From Candidatus Poribacteria bacterium (GTDB lineage: Bacteria; Poribacteria; WGA-4E; WGA-3G): DNA of 64,000 nucleotides. The DNA is taken from contig JAPPFM010000050.1 of assembly GCA_028821605.1 (NCBI GenBank), positions 181,092 to 245,091 on the forward strand. The letters are read 5' to 3'. Position numbers and translations under genes: made by a program. How positions within the stretch are numbered: position 1 is the first letter of the stretch; every line of letters begins with the position of its first letter. Below, one piece after another: positions 24,869-34,455 of the stretch. The notes beneath the pieces were generated by a model. The model saw nothing but the letters and a program-made list of their open reading frames with translations. It did not search any database and was not told the DNA's origin.

Positions 24869-24917
24869 ACAAAAATCGTGCGGAGAAGTATGTGTGTTTT
24901 ACATGTCTCCGCACGAT
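24869..24917 (-). terminator. Rho-independent terminator after the second permease unit
   Basis: The same 12-bp stem (ATCGTGCGGAGA / TCTCCGCACGAT), loop and T tract as at 17139-17187, about 50 bases after the stop at 24968. The two 70-bp regions differ at only two positions. Confidence 0.85.
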
Positions 24918-24967
24918 ATTAAGCTGATTTCGTCATGGGGCCTTGCTGTGGGTTACACAACTTTCGA

Positions 24968-26389
24968 TTAGACTTCAGCGCGCATAAATGCGAGATACGC
25001 TCCTGAGAGAAGGACGACAATAAACAACGCTAACAGAAGCAACTCGGTCGCGGCGGTATTGAAATCTTTGCTGAAGTTAAGTGTGTCTTTAAATTTGGGA
25101 ACCGATTCTGGGTCAACCGACTTCTGCGACATACCCGCGCGAACACCAAAAATATGAAGACTCTCTGGATCTGCTCGATCAGCATCAGCGATAAATGCCC
25201 GGAATTGCCGGGCGTAAGATTGAACATTCCCTAAGAATTGCAAATGCCTATCGAAACCTGTTCCAGCGAAGGATTGAAAAAGATGCTGAACGATCGTAAC
25301 AGGTGAAATTCGAGTTACGACGCGGGCACGTTTCATCTGAGAAATTTGTTGTTGTAGGAATTCTTGGTGCAAGCGTTCCTGCTGCTCCGCATCTTTAGTG
25401 ACAATCTCGCCACCCAACCGGATCTTTTGAATCAAAACCTCAGGCGTATCCTCCCAAAGAGAATAGTATTCATCCCAAAGTTCATCAAGTCCATTGTCAA
25501 GTTTTGAGGAGCGTTCTCTAAATTCATCACTGGACATAGGCGATGAAAAATCACTCGCAATAGAGGCAAGCGTGCTTGGGACAAAGATAACAAAGACAAC
25601 CCAAATCAGCAGAAGTATCACAAGACTCACAGCACTCCGTTGCACACGCGCCGACACGAGTAAGCCCAACGCCAGAAAGAGACACGTGTATAGAAATGTA
25701 ATAAACAAAATAATACTTAAGCGTCCCCACGCCTCCGCCCCGAGATGAACATCCTTGGCTGTGGAAACTATCAACAGATTCGTCAAAACTGCGAGCGTAA
25801 ACGGGACACTTATACTGATCAATGCGCCCAGGAACTTACCCATCAGGACAGTGTGCCGTGGGATTGAATTTGCGAGCATCAATCGAAGTGTGCCGCGTTC
25901 ACGTTCGCCAGAAATTGCATCAAACGTAAATAACAAGGCGATAAGACTTAAGACATAGCCGATTATAAAACTCCAATCTACCTTGGTAACATCTGGTCGG
26001 ATGTTGCGCAAATTGGGAGTACGCGGTGGATACGCCAGTATCCAAAAACTCTCTAATTCGCCAGCACTCCAGCGATGGTATCCTGCCTGTGCACTATCTG
26101 GCAAAAAGAATTCTCCACCCTCTGCACAGAAACGGAGCGGCGAAGGTTTTTTGTAAAGATATCCAGGACCTTTCTCCGCGAGCTTATATAAACTGTCAGC
26201 GGCATAAGACTTTAAGTGATTGTGATGTTCGGTAACAGCATCGCGATATTCTTGTAGTCGTTTTGGATGCTCTTTTAGATGGACAACCGCAGATGTTCCC
26301 ATTAAACTCAGCATCAATACTGAGGCAAGTGCGAAGCGGAGACTGTTTAGATTATCGTAGAGCTCACGTTTTGTGATATGCCAAATCAT
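24968..26389 (-). CDS. ABC-2 type transporter permease
   Basis: A 473-residue ABC-2 permease, last gene of its unit. Signs are an N-terminal helix (LRFALASVLMLSLMGTSAVV), a periplasmic loop, then SGERERGTLRLMLANS leading into a group of five helices, a charged region, and a final helix ending LAFMRAEV. It belongs to the same broad family as the other three permeases, but is clearly different in sequence. It follows the permease at 26474 by 84 bases containing short CAGTTGTCAG-type repeats. An identical-style terminator follows it. No ATP-binding subunit is encoded close by, so the energy source is uncertain. Confidence 0.85.
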   Translation of the reverse strand: MIWHITKRELYDNLNSLRFALASVLMLSLMGTSAVVHLKEHPKRLQEYRDAVTEHHNHLKSYAADSLYKLAEKGPGYLYKKPSPLRFCAEGGEFFLPDSAQAGYHRWSAGELESFWILAYPPRTPNLRNIRPDVTKVDWSFIIGYVLSLIALLFTFDAISGERERGTLRLMLANSIPRHTVLMGKFLGALISISVPFTLAVLTNLLIVSTAKDVHLGAEAWGRLSIILFITFLYTCLFLALGLLVSARVQRSAVSLVILLLIWVVFVIFVPSTLASIASDFSSPMSSDEFRERSSKLDNGLDELWDEYYSLWEDTPEVLIQKIRLGGEIVTKDAEQQERLHQEFLQQQISQMKRARVVTRISPVTIVQHLFQSFAGTGFDRHLQFLGNVQSYARQFRAFIADADRADPESLHIFGVRAGMSQKSVDPESVPKFKDTLNFSKDFNTAATELLLLALFIVVLLSGAYLAFMRAEV

Positions 26390-26473
26390 TTTTTCGTTGT
26401 CAGTTGTCAGCAGTCAGTTTATGCTTATGGCAGTAGCAGTTCGACAGCCAACTGCCACAAGCCAATATCTATT

Positions 26474-27979
26474 CTACACTTCGCTTTTGGTAAAGATTAA
26501 TGATGTTACCATAAAAAGAATAACGTTGATTATCAACAGTAGACAGACATCTGGTAATGCCCGCTTCATATTTATGCTGATATCGCTTCTTTTAAAACTG
26601 AATTGCGGGAGTGTACTCCAATCAACGCTCTCCTTGTCGGAAGAAAACCATTGTCGCTTCCCAAAGACCTGTTTATCGTAGAAATAATCGATCACTATTT
26701 GCCGATACTGCCGGACTGCATCGAAAAAATCGCGGATACCCTTTAAATCGGTGCCTGCCCACGCTTGGGTCGCTGAATCGTAAATACCAACAGGTGAGAA
26801 TTTCAACAGCGTAGTATCCATACTCGCGGGGTGTATGAAGATGTCTTCGAGTCCTTGCTTTCGGAGCAGCCATGTCTTCTCTGCAGTATTGATAATGCGA
26901 GGCTCAAGGAAGCGAAAATAGTTCTGAGCATGCGGTACTTGGGATTCAGAGGCTTCACTAATTTCCTGAAGGTTGAGATAATTCCTGAAGTGAACATCCA
27001 ATGTTGCTTCTCGTTTCATAAGGAATTCGCTGCTCCATCCCAATCCGCCTATATTGAACCACATACTCTCGCCTGGAACAGGATCGTTGGCGAGAAAGTC
27101 CTTACGCTCTCTATCAAATTCATTCCATACCTGTTCCAGATGATTCACGGTAGAATCAATTTGTGCTTGTGGCACCTGCGAAGGTGATGTTATCGCGAGA
27201 ACCATGTTCGGATACACCAATACCAGAAAACCCCAGATGAACATGGACAGCATGAGTGCAGTACCAGTCCTACGCGTCACCTCAGAAATCAGGAGACCGA
27301 TGAGGTAGAACACCGATAGGTACGCCAGCGAAGTTAAAATAATCCCACCGATACGGAGGAAATCATCAGGAGACAATGATAAAGATCGATGACTCGTTAA
27401 TAAGATCATTGCGAGAAGCAGACTCAGCAGCAGTGGCACAAGCAGACAAGCCATCGCGCTGATGTATTTCGCAAGCAAAATGTATCCACGCCGTACGGGT
27501 TGTGCCAGGACTAACCGTAGCGTTTGCCGTTCGCGTTCTCCGACGATGGCACCGTAGGCAAATAGCAGGGCTGTCAGACTGAGAATAACTTCAAAGATAA
27601 AAACAATATCAATCGAGGTGAAGATATTAAGAAACGGATTGTTTGACCCATGTCTTTCCGCATCCCAAAGCGTTGGCACGAAGGCGTGGTAGACTCTAAC
27701 TTGGTTTCCCAACCGTTTATCAAATCCGATATTGAAAAGACTCAACGGATTGGGTGGACGATCTACGTACAACTGATAGCCTGAATAGGCTTTCGTTTCC
27801 GCTAATTTATTCTGATGCACTTTGAGAGCGGTATTGTAGCTTGCCAACTGCCGCTCGTAATCCTTGATGAGCACCACGGTATTCGAGACCACCAGCAATA
27901 CCACAATGAACACGGATGCAGCGAATCGAAACGTCATTAGATTATCAAGGAGTTCTCGGCGGATAAGTGTTGTTAACAT
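26474..27979 (-). CDS. ABC-2 type transporter permease, coupled to YCF48 gene
   Basis: A 501-residue ABC-2 permease. After an N-terminal helix (FRFAASVFIVVLLVVSNTVVL) and loop it has GERERQTLRLVLAQPVRRGYILLAKY, a set of helices, a charged segment and a last helix near the terminus IFTKSEV. The chosen start, ATG 27979, shares one base with the stop of the giant YCF48 gene (TAATG), so translation is coupled. The frame is open up to 28027, but that part overlaps the YCF48 gene. The tight coupling suggests that the lipoprotein and the permease act together, for example as sensor and exporter. Confidence 0.85.
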   Translation of the reverse strand: MLTTLIRRELLDNLMTFRFAASVFIVVLLVVSNTVVLIKDYERQLASYNTALKVHQNKLAETKAYSGYQLYVDRPPNPLSLFNIGFDKRLGNQVRVYHAFVPTLWDAERHGSNNPFLNIFTSIDIVFIFEVILSLTALLFAYGAIVGERERQTLRLVLAQPVRRGYILLAKYISAMACLLVPLLLSLLLAMILLTSHRSLSLSPDDFLRIGGIILTSLAYLSVFYLIGLLISEVTRRTGTALMLSMFIWGFLVLVYPNMVLAITSPSQVPQAQIDSTVNHLEQVWNEFDRERKDFLANDPVPGESMWFNIGGLGWSSEFLMKREATLDVHFRNYLNLQEISEASESQVPHAQNYFRFLEPRIINTAEKTWLLRKQGLEDIFIHPASMDTTLLKFSPVGIYDSATQAWAGTDLKGIRDFFDAVRQYRQIVIDYFYDKQVFGKRQWFSSDKESVDWSTLPQFSFKRSDISINMKRALPDVCLLLIINVILFMVTSLIFTKSEV

Positions 27980-30900
27980 TATCTCATGAGGTGCCGCAGC
28001 ACAACGCCTCCCTGTCCAGCGACCCACAGCCTCTCCCCATCTTTGACACGTGTGATGACATACAAATCATTGTCAACGCCAGTGTGCTCTCGTTTCCACG
28101 TTTCACCGCCATCTGTTGAATGAATGATGGTTCCAGCGGCACCGACGGCGTAGATTTCCTGTTCAGAGAGTGCCAGAATGTCATAAAGCGTTTCCGACAT
28201 ACCGCTCAACCTTGACTCCCAAGTGAATCCACCGTCAGTGGTGGATAAGATGATCCCAGCGCGTCCGACAGCCCATCCTTTTCGTTTCGTGATGAACGAT
28301 ACGCCGTGAAGGTCGTAGCCTGCGTGTGTCTCGTGGAACTTCCAATATTCGCCACCGTTGACAGTTCGCTGAATTACGCCGTTGCTCCCAACCGCCCAGC
28401 CGAGAGGTGCAAACTTCATATCAACGCTTCTGAGGTTTTTACCGGTTGAAGTGTGCTGCAATTTCCAGATCGGACCGCCGTCCAGATTGTGGATAATTTC
28501 TCCATTTTCACCGACTGCCCATCCCTCAGAGAATTTACCAAAAGCAGCTTCATTTATCGAGAGTGGAGGTAGTTGATGCTGGGGAAGATCAGGTAGTTCG
28601 CGCTGTGGAAGTTCTTGATTGTTGTCTGTTGACCAATCATCGCCATCGGTCGTATAGAGCAGGGTTCCATCCCTCTCCATCGCCCAGCCCCATTTTGGCT
28701 CAAGACTGATGAAGTGGACATCGACGATGCGGGCCATTGTGTTGGTTCGCAACCGCTTCCAATTTATTCCACCGTCCTCTGTTGATAGCAAGGCTCCGTT
28801 ATCTCCAGCGATCCAACCGTTCTGCTCATTGAGAAACAGCACATCGCGGAAATTATCAAGCGGTTCACCGAGTTGATGGTGCCAAGTTTTTCCGCCATCT
28901 GTCGTGGCGTAAATCTGACCCGTAGATGCATCTGCTTCATTGGAGCCACCAATATCAGCCCCGACCGATTCCCTGTCGAAAATTTGTTCTCGACCCACTA
29001 CCCAACCGCGCCCATCTGGTAGAAAGTGCGCGTTGGTAATTTGAATTGAGTATCCAAACGGACGTTCTGCTGCCATTTCTTCTATCCAACTTTCCGAGTC
29101 ACCATTTTCACTTTCCTGCCCAGACGATAAATTCAGTGTTTCCCAACTCTGACCTTGGTTTTGGGTGGTAAGAATCATCTGTCCAGCGTTAATTTCCCAA
29201 GCCGTTGCCCAAGCCTCGGTGTGATTGCGGAATTTCACCGTAACCAGATGGATATCCAAATTCAATCCTTTAATGTCTCGCCCTGTGTCCAGATCTCGTT
29301 TCCAATTCTCTCCACCATCTGTGGTGAGGAGTGAGGTTCCGTCTTCCATTATCACCCACCCCGATGTGGCATTTAGAAAATGGACACCAATGCAACGCTG
29401 ATAGGTTGTGGCTTGGATTTGCCAGTAATCACCGCCATCAACTGTGTGTAGGATAAATCCACCAGTTCGTCGTTGGGGTGCAACTGCCCATCCTTCTTGA
29501 CTGTTGATGAAATGCAGGTGCGTGATCGGTTGCTGGGTTGTCCCTGTCTGCTGAAGCGTCCAGGTTATGCCACCATCGTTTGTCCGTAGGATTTGTCCTT
29601 TGTCAACGCCGATCCATCCATCTTTCGGATTGATGAAGTGTATCGCGCGAATATTGCGAAAGTTTTTCAACCCTTCACGCACAACGTGCCACGTCTCGCC
29701 CCCGTTTTCGGTTCGCAGCAGTACGCCTTGACCGCTAATCCAACCGTGTTTTTTATCGATGAAAACAATCCGTTGCAATGTTTCTGTCACACCACTCTGT
29801 TGTGTCTGCCATGTCGTGCCACCATCTGTGGTCCGTAAAATGGTACCACCCTCACCGACTGTCCACCCTTCCTGTGTAGAAGAAAAATAGGTATCGGTGA
29901 ATTTGGATTGCCAACTTCCTTGACGGACGATTTCCCAATGGTATTCAATCGGTTCAATCGGTTTCTCATCGGTTTCCATTTCTTGCGCAGCAGGCGGCAA
30001 CTCGACAATGAACGCCTCCGTGTCCACAGAGTAACGCATCGCAATGCCACCTTCACCCACAAGGAGGATACCATCAGGCGAAAGCGAGAAACTATAGAGA
30101 TCATTGGACGTGCCGCTTTTCTGCAACTCCCACGTCACACCCCCATTGATAGTCGTTAAAATGACACCTTCATCGCCTACAATTAAACCGTGATTTGCAT
30201 CGGCAAAGTAGACTTTATTCAGATTTGCCTGCGTCCCACTCCGCTGGAATTTCCACGTTTTTCCACCATCAAGGGTATGGAGAATTTCGCCGAATTGCCC
30301 GACCACCCAGCCGGTATGCCGATCAATAAAGTAAGCAGCGTAGAGTTCGTTGTAGCTGTTGCTGTTCTGTCGTTTCCACGTCAAACCACCGTCTTGGGTA
30401 TGAAAGACGATACCGGGCCACCCGACGACCCAGCCCTCTGTCTCATTGAGGAAAAAGATGCCTTTAATCATTTCGTGGAAATAGCGTGGTGCTTGTTGGA
30501 CCCAGGTTTCACCCCCGTCTGTTGTATGGAGCACAGTCCCCAAATCCCCAACGATCCACCCCTTTTTCGGATTGATGAAGTGAAGCGCATTGAGCGTGTA
30601 CCACCATCCGCTGGTTTGTCGTTCCCACGTCTGACCGGCATCGGTTGTGTGCAGGATAAGTCCACCATCACCAACTGCCCAACCTTCTTTATCGGTGACG
30701 AAAGATAAATTCCGAATGCGGTGCCACGTGTCCATCTCAATGTTCGTCCAAGTCTTGCCACTGTCGTTACTCGTCGTGATTGTCCCTTTCTCTCCGACGG
30801 CAACCGCACGGTCTGCATCCGCAAACGCGACACTCTGCAGATCATCGGCTGTCGTGCCACTTCTCATGTTCCATGTTACCCCACCGTCGGTCGAGTGTAG

Positions 30901-31860
30901 GAGCGTGCCGTTGAAACCGACTGCCCATGCCTCTTTAGAAGTCGCAAAATGAACACCCATCAGGTCGTTTTTGGTTTGGTTTTCTGTTAATCTCCAGTTC
31001 TCTCCACCATCTTCGGTCCGAATGATGAACCCGCCCTGTGCAACCGCCACGCCGTAGTCATCATCAATAAAATGGAAGTCATAGACGGTTGGACGGACAT
31101 GTCCATAAATCATCGGGAGTCGACTGTATTGGGTCTGCCATTCTGTTCCGCCGTTAGTTGTGTGGAAAATGGTGCCGTCTGTGCCACCACTCCACCCCTT
31201 ATAAGGGGTCGCAAAAAATACCGTATGAAGGTTGCAAACCTCCGATGTATCGTGTTCCATTCTCTCAAGCTGATCTTGTCTACGCCAGGTTTGGCTACCG
31301 TCTGAGGTGACAAAAATCCTGTCATAATCTCCAACGATCCATCCGCGATACTTGTCTACAAAGTGGATACCGCCGAGTCCGAATGCGCTCGCTTCCTGAT
31401 GGTTCCATGTTTTTCCGCCATTTTTTGTGTGCAACAACCCATCCTGTCCAGCAATCCAACCGGTCTTTGAGTTAAGGAAAAAGACATCTACAAGTAACGT
31501 GTGCGCTTGATTCCTTTGCAGGGTCCAGTGTCGTCCACCGTCATCAGTAATAGCAATTAACCCTTTGTCGCCAACTGCCCAGCCGTTACGAAGGTTTGTG
31601 AAATAAACCGCTTTGAAATCCTCATTCGTGTTCACTGTCTGTTTTTCCCAACTTACGCCGCCATCAGCCGTATGAAGTATCCATCCCCGATGCCCCACAA
31701 TCCATCCGTGGTTGGCATCCGCAAAGTAGACATCCGTAAAATGGGTTTGCCAGTCCGCTATACGAGTAATCTCTTTTTTTACACAACCGGTGAATAGGAA
31801 AGGAATTGCAAAAAGAGTTGCTATTGAAAAACAAGTGATGTATTGAGAAAACTTTTTCAT
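27979..31860 (-). CDS. Giant YCF48-repeat lipoprotein, paralogue
   Basis: A 1293-residue predicted lipoprotein with lipobox LFTGC and the same repeat type as the gene at 17271-21134 (GW.VG..G.I.HT.DGG.TW). The first and last thirds differ at scattered positions, but about 300 residues in the middle, from roughly TSKEAWAVG to LYSFSLSPDGILLVGEGG, are almost the same in both, as if by recent gene conversion. ATG 31860 follows AAGGAG by nine bases; a TTG eight codons earlier is less likely. It sits 92 bases after the free propeller gene and is coupled to a permease. Its role is unknown. Confidence 0.87.
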   Translation of the reverse strand: MKKFSQYITCFSIATLFAIPFLFTGCVKKEITRIADWQTHFTDVYFADANHGWIVGHRGWILHTADGGVSWEKQTVNTNEDFKAVYFTNLRNGWAVGDKGLIAITDDGGRHWTLQRNQAHTLLVDVFFLNSKTGWIAGQDGLLHTKNGGKTWNHQEASAFGLGGIHFVDKYRGWIVGDYDRIFVTSDGSQTWRRQDQLERMEHDTSEVCNLHTVFFATPYKGWSGGTDGTIFHTTNGGTEWQTQYSRLPMIYGHVRPTVYDFHFIDDDYGVAVAQGGFIIRTEDGGENWRLTENQTKNDLMGVHFATSKEAWAVGFNGTLLHSTDGGVTWNMRSGTTADDLQSVAFADADRAVAVGEKGTITTSNDSGKTWTNIEMDTWHRIRNLSFVTDKEGWAVGDGGLILHTTDAGQTWERQTSGWWYTLNALHFINPKKGWIVGDLGTVLHTTDGGETWVQQAPRYFHEMIKGIFFLNETEGWVVGWPGIVFHTQDGGLTWKRQNSNSYNELYAAYFIDRHTGWVVGQFGEILHTLDGGKTWKFQRSGTQANLNKVYFADANHGLIVGDEGVILTTINGGVTWELQKSGTSNDLYSFSLSPDGILLVGEGGIAMRYSVDTEAFIVELPPAAQEMETDEKPIEPIEYHWEIVRQGSWQSKFTDTYFSSTQEGWTVGEGGTILRTTDGGTTWQTQQSGVTETLQRIVFIDKKHGWISGQGVLLRTENGGETWHVVREGLKNFRNIRAIHFINPKDGWIGVDKGQILRTNDGGITWTLQQTGTTQQPITHLHFINSQEGWAVAPQRRTGGFILHTVDGGDYWQIQATTYQRCIGVHFLNATSGWVIMEDGTSLLTTDGGENWKRDLDTGRDIKGLNLDIHLVTVKFRNHTEAWATAWEINAGQMILTTQNQGQSWETLNLSSGQESENGDSESWIEEMAAERPFGYSIQITNAHFLPDGRGWVVGREQIFDRESVGADIGGSNEADASTGQIYATTDGGKTWHHQLGEPLDNFRDVLFLNEQNGWIAGDNGALLSTEDGGINWKRLRTNTMARIVDVHFISLEPKWGWAMERDGTLLYTTDGDDWSTDNNQELPQRELPDLPQHQLPPLSINEAAFGKFSEGWAVGENGEIIHNLDGGPIWKLQHTSTGKNLRSVDMKFAPLGWAVGSNGVIQRTVNGGEYWKFHETHAGYDLHGVSFITKRKGWAVGRAGIILSTTDGGFTWESRLSGMSETLYDILALSEQEIYAVGAAGTIIHSTDGGETWKREHTGVDNDLYVITRVKDGERLWVAGQGGVVLRHLMR

Positions 31861-31952
31861 CTGTTTGATCTCCTTTAGTAGCAATCAGCAAAGACGTAAA
31901 CGTTTAGGATCGTTTTTTTCTTTACGGGCAGCCGACAACTGACAGCCGACAA

Positions 31953-33179
31953 CTATTTTTCAGAGGGTTGATAAATCCCGACTGCAACACCGGCATCCGT
32001 AGCGAACCAGATTTTGCCACTGCTGTCTTCAAACACCGACCAGACTCGGTTACTCGGTAGACCGTCATCTGTGCTAAAGTTTTGGAACCTCTCACCGTTA
32101 TAGACACTTACACCGGCATTGACGACATTGTAAAGCATGCTAACGCTTTCCTCAGTTTCGTTTATCGTCGGACGGAGGTTCTTAACGCCGGTAAACCAGA
32201 GATTGCCGCTGCTATCTTCCATAATATTGTCAACGCTATTCGTTGGAAGTGCTTCACTTTGTGGAAAGATCGTCAGTTTTTTGCCATCGTATCGACGAAT
32301 ACCGCTGTTTTCCTTGTCCATACCATATTGGCTCATCCAGATGTTTTCCTTCGCATCGAACTGCAGGTCTGTTATGTTTGCAGTTGATGTTTTCCCCATC
32401 TCTTGGAAAAGGGTGAAATCCTCGTCGATAGCAAAATGACGGAAACGGGTCGTTTGGAGGTTGTAATAGGTAATGCCAGCGGTGCTGCCAAACCAAAAAT
32501 TTCCTGCTGTATCCTGCGCAATCGCTGTAATTTCATCCCACCGATCCGGTAATACCCACATTCCCATCGGTCCGTTCATAGTGATAGTGTTGAAAGTTTC
32601 CCCGTCATAGTGACTCACACCTGACGATGTCGCGAACCAAAGCGTACCCGCTTTGTCTTCAAAGATATCTTTAATAGTATCACGGGGGAGACCATCGGCG
32701 GTCGTAAAAGTTCTGAACTTTTCGCCGTCGTAGCGACTCACCCCTCCTAATGGAATGGACCTTCTCATTCCATTGGATGTTTCATCATAGGGTGTGAGAT
32801 CAAGTTCACTCAATGGCGTTTCCATCCAAGACATATCCATAGGCTTCCCTCTTTCCAGAAAGCTTGAAAGCACACCATCACCGAACCAGAGCATCCCTCG
32901 ATGGTCTTCAAAGATAAGACCTATAGTGTTCCTTGCGAGTCCATCTTCTGTTGTGAAGGTTCGGAAATTCTTTCCATCATAGCGGGTGAGTCCATCTGTT
33001 GTTCCAAACCACATCGTGCCATGACTATCCTCAAAAACAGCGAGGACTGTGTTGGATACCAAACCGTCTGCTTGGGTTAAGGTTTTTTCAATTTTAAGTT
33101 CTGCTGCGCTGGCAACATATACTACCCAGTTCAACAGTAGAAACATAGCAAGCCACATTGCATGAGATCGTTTTCGCAT
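31953..33179 (-). CDS. Secreted Reg_prop propeller protein
   Basis: A 408-residue secreted propeller with a signal peptide (AMWLAMFLLLNWVVYVASAA) and Reg_prop repeats (WFGTTDGLTRYDG, TTEDGLARNTIGL, DDGLPSNRVWSVFEDSSGK). It is closely related to the propeller of the 700-aa sigma fusion, including the insertion after WFGDG that the propeller at 21171 lacks. AAGGAG lies seven bases before ATG 33179. The frame is open to another ATG at 33368 with its own AGGA site and a second hydrophobic segment (VIINLLLVCLLLLGISYLAFG), so a longer form with two signal-like segments is possible. It heads the unit that includes the second YCF48 gene and two permeases. Confidence 0.82.
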   Translation of the reverse strand: MRKRSHAMWLAMFLLLNWVVYVASAAELKIEKTLTQADGLVSNTVLAVFEDSHGTMWFGTTDGLTRYDGKNFRTFTTEDGLARNTIGLIFEDHRGMLWFGDGVLSSFLERGKPMDMSWMETPLSELDLTPYDETSNGMRRSIPLGGVSRYDGEKFRTFTTADGLPRDTIKDIFEDKAGTLWFATSSGVSHYDGETFNTITMNGPMGMWVLPDRWDEITAIAQDTAGNFWFGSTAGITYYNLQTTRFRHFAIDEDFTLFQEMGKTSTANITDLQFDAKENIWMSQYGMDKENSGIRRYDGKKLTIFPQSEALPTNSVDNIMEDSSGNLWFTGVKNLRPTINETEESVSMLYNVVNAGVSVYNGERFQNFSTDDGLPSNRVWSVFEDSSGKIWFATDAGVAVGIYQPSEK

Positions 33180-33452
33180 TGAAAAACTCCTTCTCTCGGA
33201 AATATGGAAGCATTCTAATTTTAGATTTCTGCTATCCCGAAATGTGTCGTCCATTTGATGTAAGTGGGGTTCAGAATCAGTTGTAGTTCCAGTATGGCCG
33301 AAAGCAAGGTAACTGATACCGAGTAGTAACAAACAGACGAGAAGTAGGTTAATTATTACAAAGCGCATTTTCTCTTTCCTGATTTAAAGTTAGGAATTAC
33401 ACTGAACTTACAAGCGGTAATTTGCTAAAATTTTATATTTGTTGATTTAGGT

Positions 33453-33479
33453 GACGTAACTTAGAACTCAAAAAGTTGC
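33453..33479 (-). promoter_or_regulatory. ECF-like promoter P4, diverged
   Basis: On the minus strand GCAACT, 16 bases, ACGTC. It is a weaker match to P1-P3, but at the expected place before the unit at 33368/33179. The 33180-33645 gap also contains the open N-terminal extension of the propeller gene; nothing else is clear. Confidence 0.4.
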
Positions 33480-33645
33480 ATTATTTTGAAAAAAAAGAGT
33501 CGCGATCGGTAGACATCTTACAGAAAGGTAGAGGTGAATGGTATAATTGCAATTTTCTTTTATAATTCTTGAAATATGCATTATACTTTGGTGTTCAGAC
33601 CTTTGGTGCGACCTTCAAGCCAAAGCCTGCCATTCTTCTAAGAAA

Positions 33646-34455
33646 CTACTGCCTTTTTTTTATCTCTGCCCAAGTCGTTGCTATTCTACCGTTCGGTGAA
33701 ACAGCGAGGAAGTTTCCCGACATTGCTTGTTTGATTTCAGCTTCGCTGAGTGCGCGTCGCCAGACCGCCGCTTCATCAATAGAGCCGTTGACAAATGCAT
33801 ATTTATTTTTTGCGCATCCTATCCAGACGGGTGCGATATTGTCACCAGCGAAGTTGAATTCCTTCTTTTCCTCGCCGATGACTTCACCATCTAAATAGAT
33901 TTTCGTCGTTTTCCCGTCGTAGCTTCCCGCAACATGATGCCACCGTTTTTCCTTCATTTTGTGCGGAACGATGAATTCTTGTCGATCCGAACCGCCATGG
34001 TCAGTCCGTGACCCCAGAAACAACCAGATTTCTGGTCCGCTACCGATGTCAATACTACCGATGCCATAAGAGGCTCCCCACTTGACTTCAAACCAATGAC
34101 AGCCTTTATCAATCCAATGCACCTTCTTGCCTTTCCACGTTTCTTGATAATAGACCCATGCCATCATTGTTATCTCGTCTACGATTTTTAACTTCTCCTG
34201 AGAAGGGATATTGACGCAATCCTGTCCATTATTTGTAAGATGAATTGCATCTCCATACTTACCCTTGACAATCTCAGTATTCTCAATGATCTCTGCGTCG
34301 AGCCCATTACCCGACGTATCAACAATTGTCTGCTTTTTAACGTTGTCAAAGTCCAGATAAAAAACGAGGTCTTCATCAAGACCCGCGTTCACGTGAGTCG
34401 TCACTAACAGAATAACAGCACTAAAAAAGATAGTACCGATAGATAGCCGTGTCAT
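33646..34455 (-). CDS. Secreted LamG-domain protein
   Basis: A 269-residue secreted protein. A signal peptide (IGTIFFSAVILLVTTHVNA) is followed by one LamG/concanavalin domain: LVFYLDFDNV, then GNGLDAEI, ITMMAWVYY, WHHVAGSYDGKTTKIYLDGE and GSIDEAAVWRRALSEAEI. Such domains bind glycans on surfaces or in the matrix. The protein ends RIATTWAEIKKRQ, like the tail of the protein at 10836. AGGAGG precedes the ATG. It is likely transcribed alone on the minus strand. No catalytic module is attached. Confidence 0.87.
   Translation of the reverse strand: MTRLSIGTIFFSAVILLVTTHVNAGLDEDLVFYLDFDNVKKQTIVDTSGNGLDAEIIENTEIVKGKYGDAIHLTNNGQDCVNIPSQEKLKIVDEITMMAWVYYQETWKGKKVHWIDKGCHWFEVKWGASYGIGSIDIGSGPEIWLFLGSRTDHGGSDRQEFIVPHKMKEKRWHHVAGSYDGKTTKIYLDGEVIGEEKKEFNFAGDNIAPVWIGCAKNKYAFVNGSIDEAAVWRRALSEAEIKQAMSGNFLAVSPNGRIATTWAEIKKRQ

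Noticed and set aside
26390..26473. CAGTTGTCAG-type short repeats as a CRISPR
   Set aside because: Repeats are short and irregular without spacers of equal length; similar strings occur near 31930 and are simple-sequence repeats.
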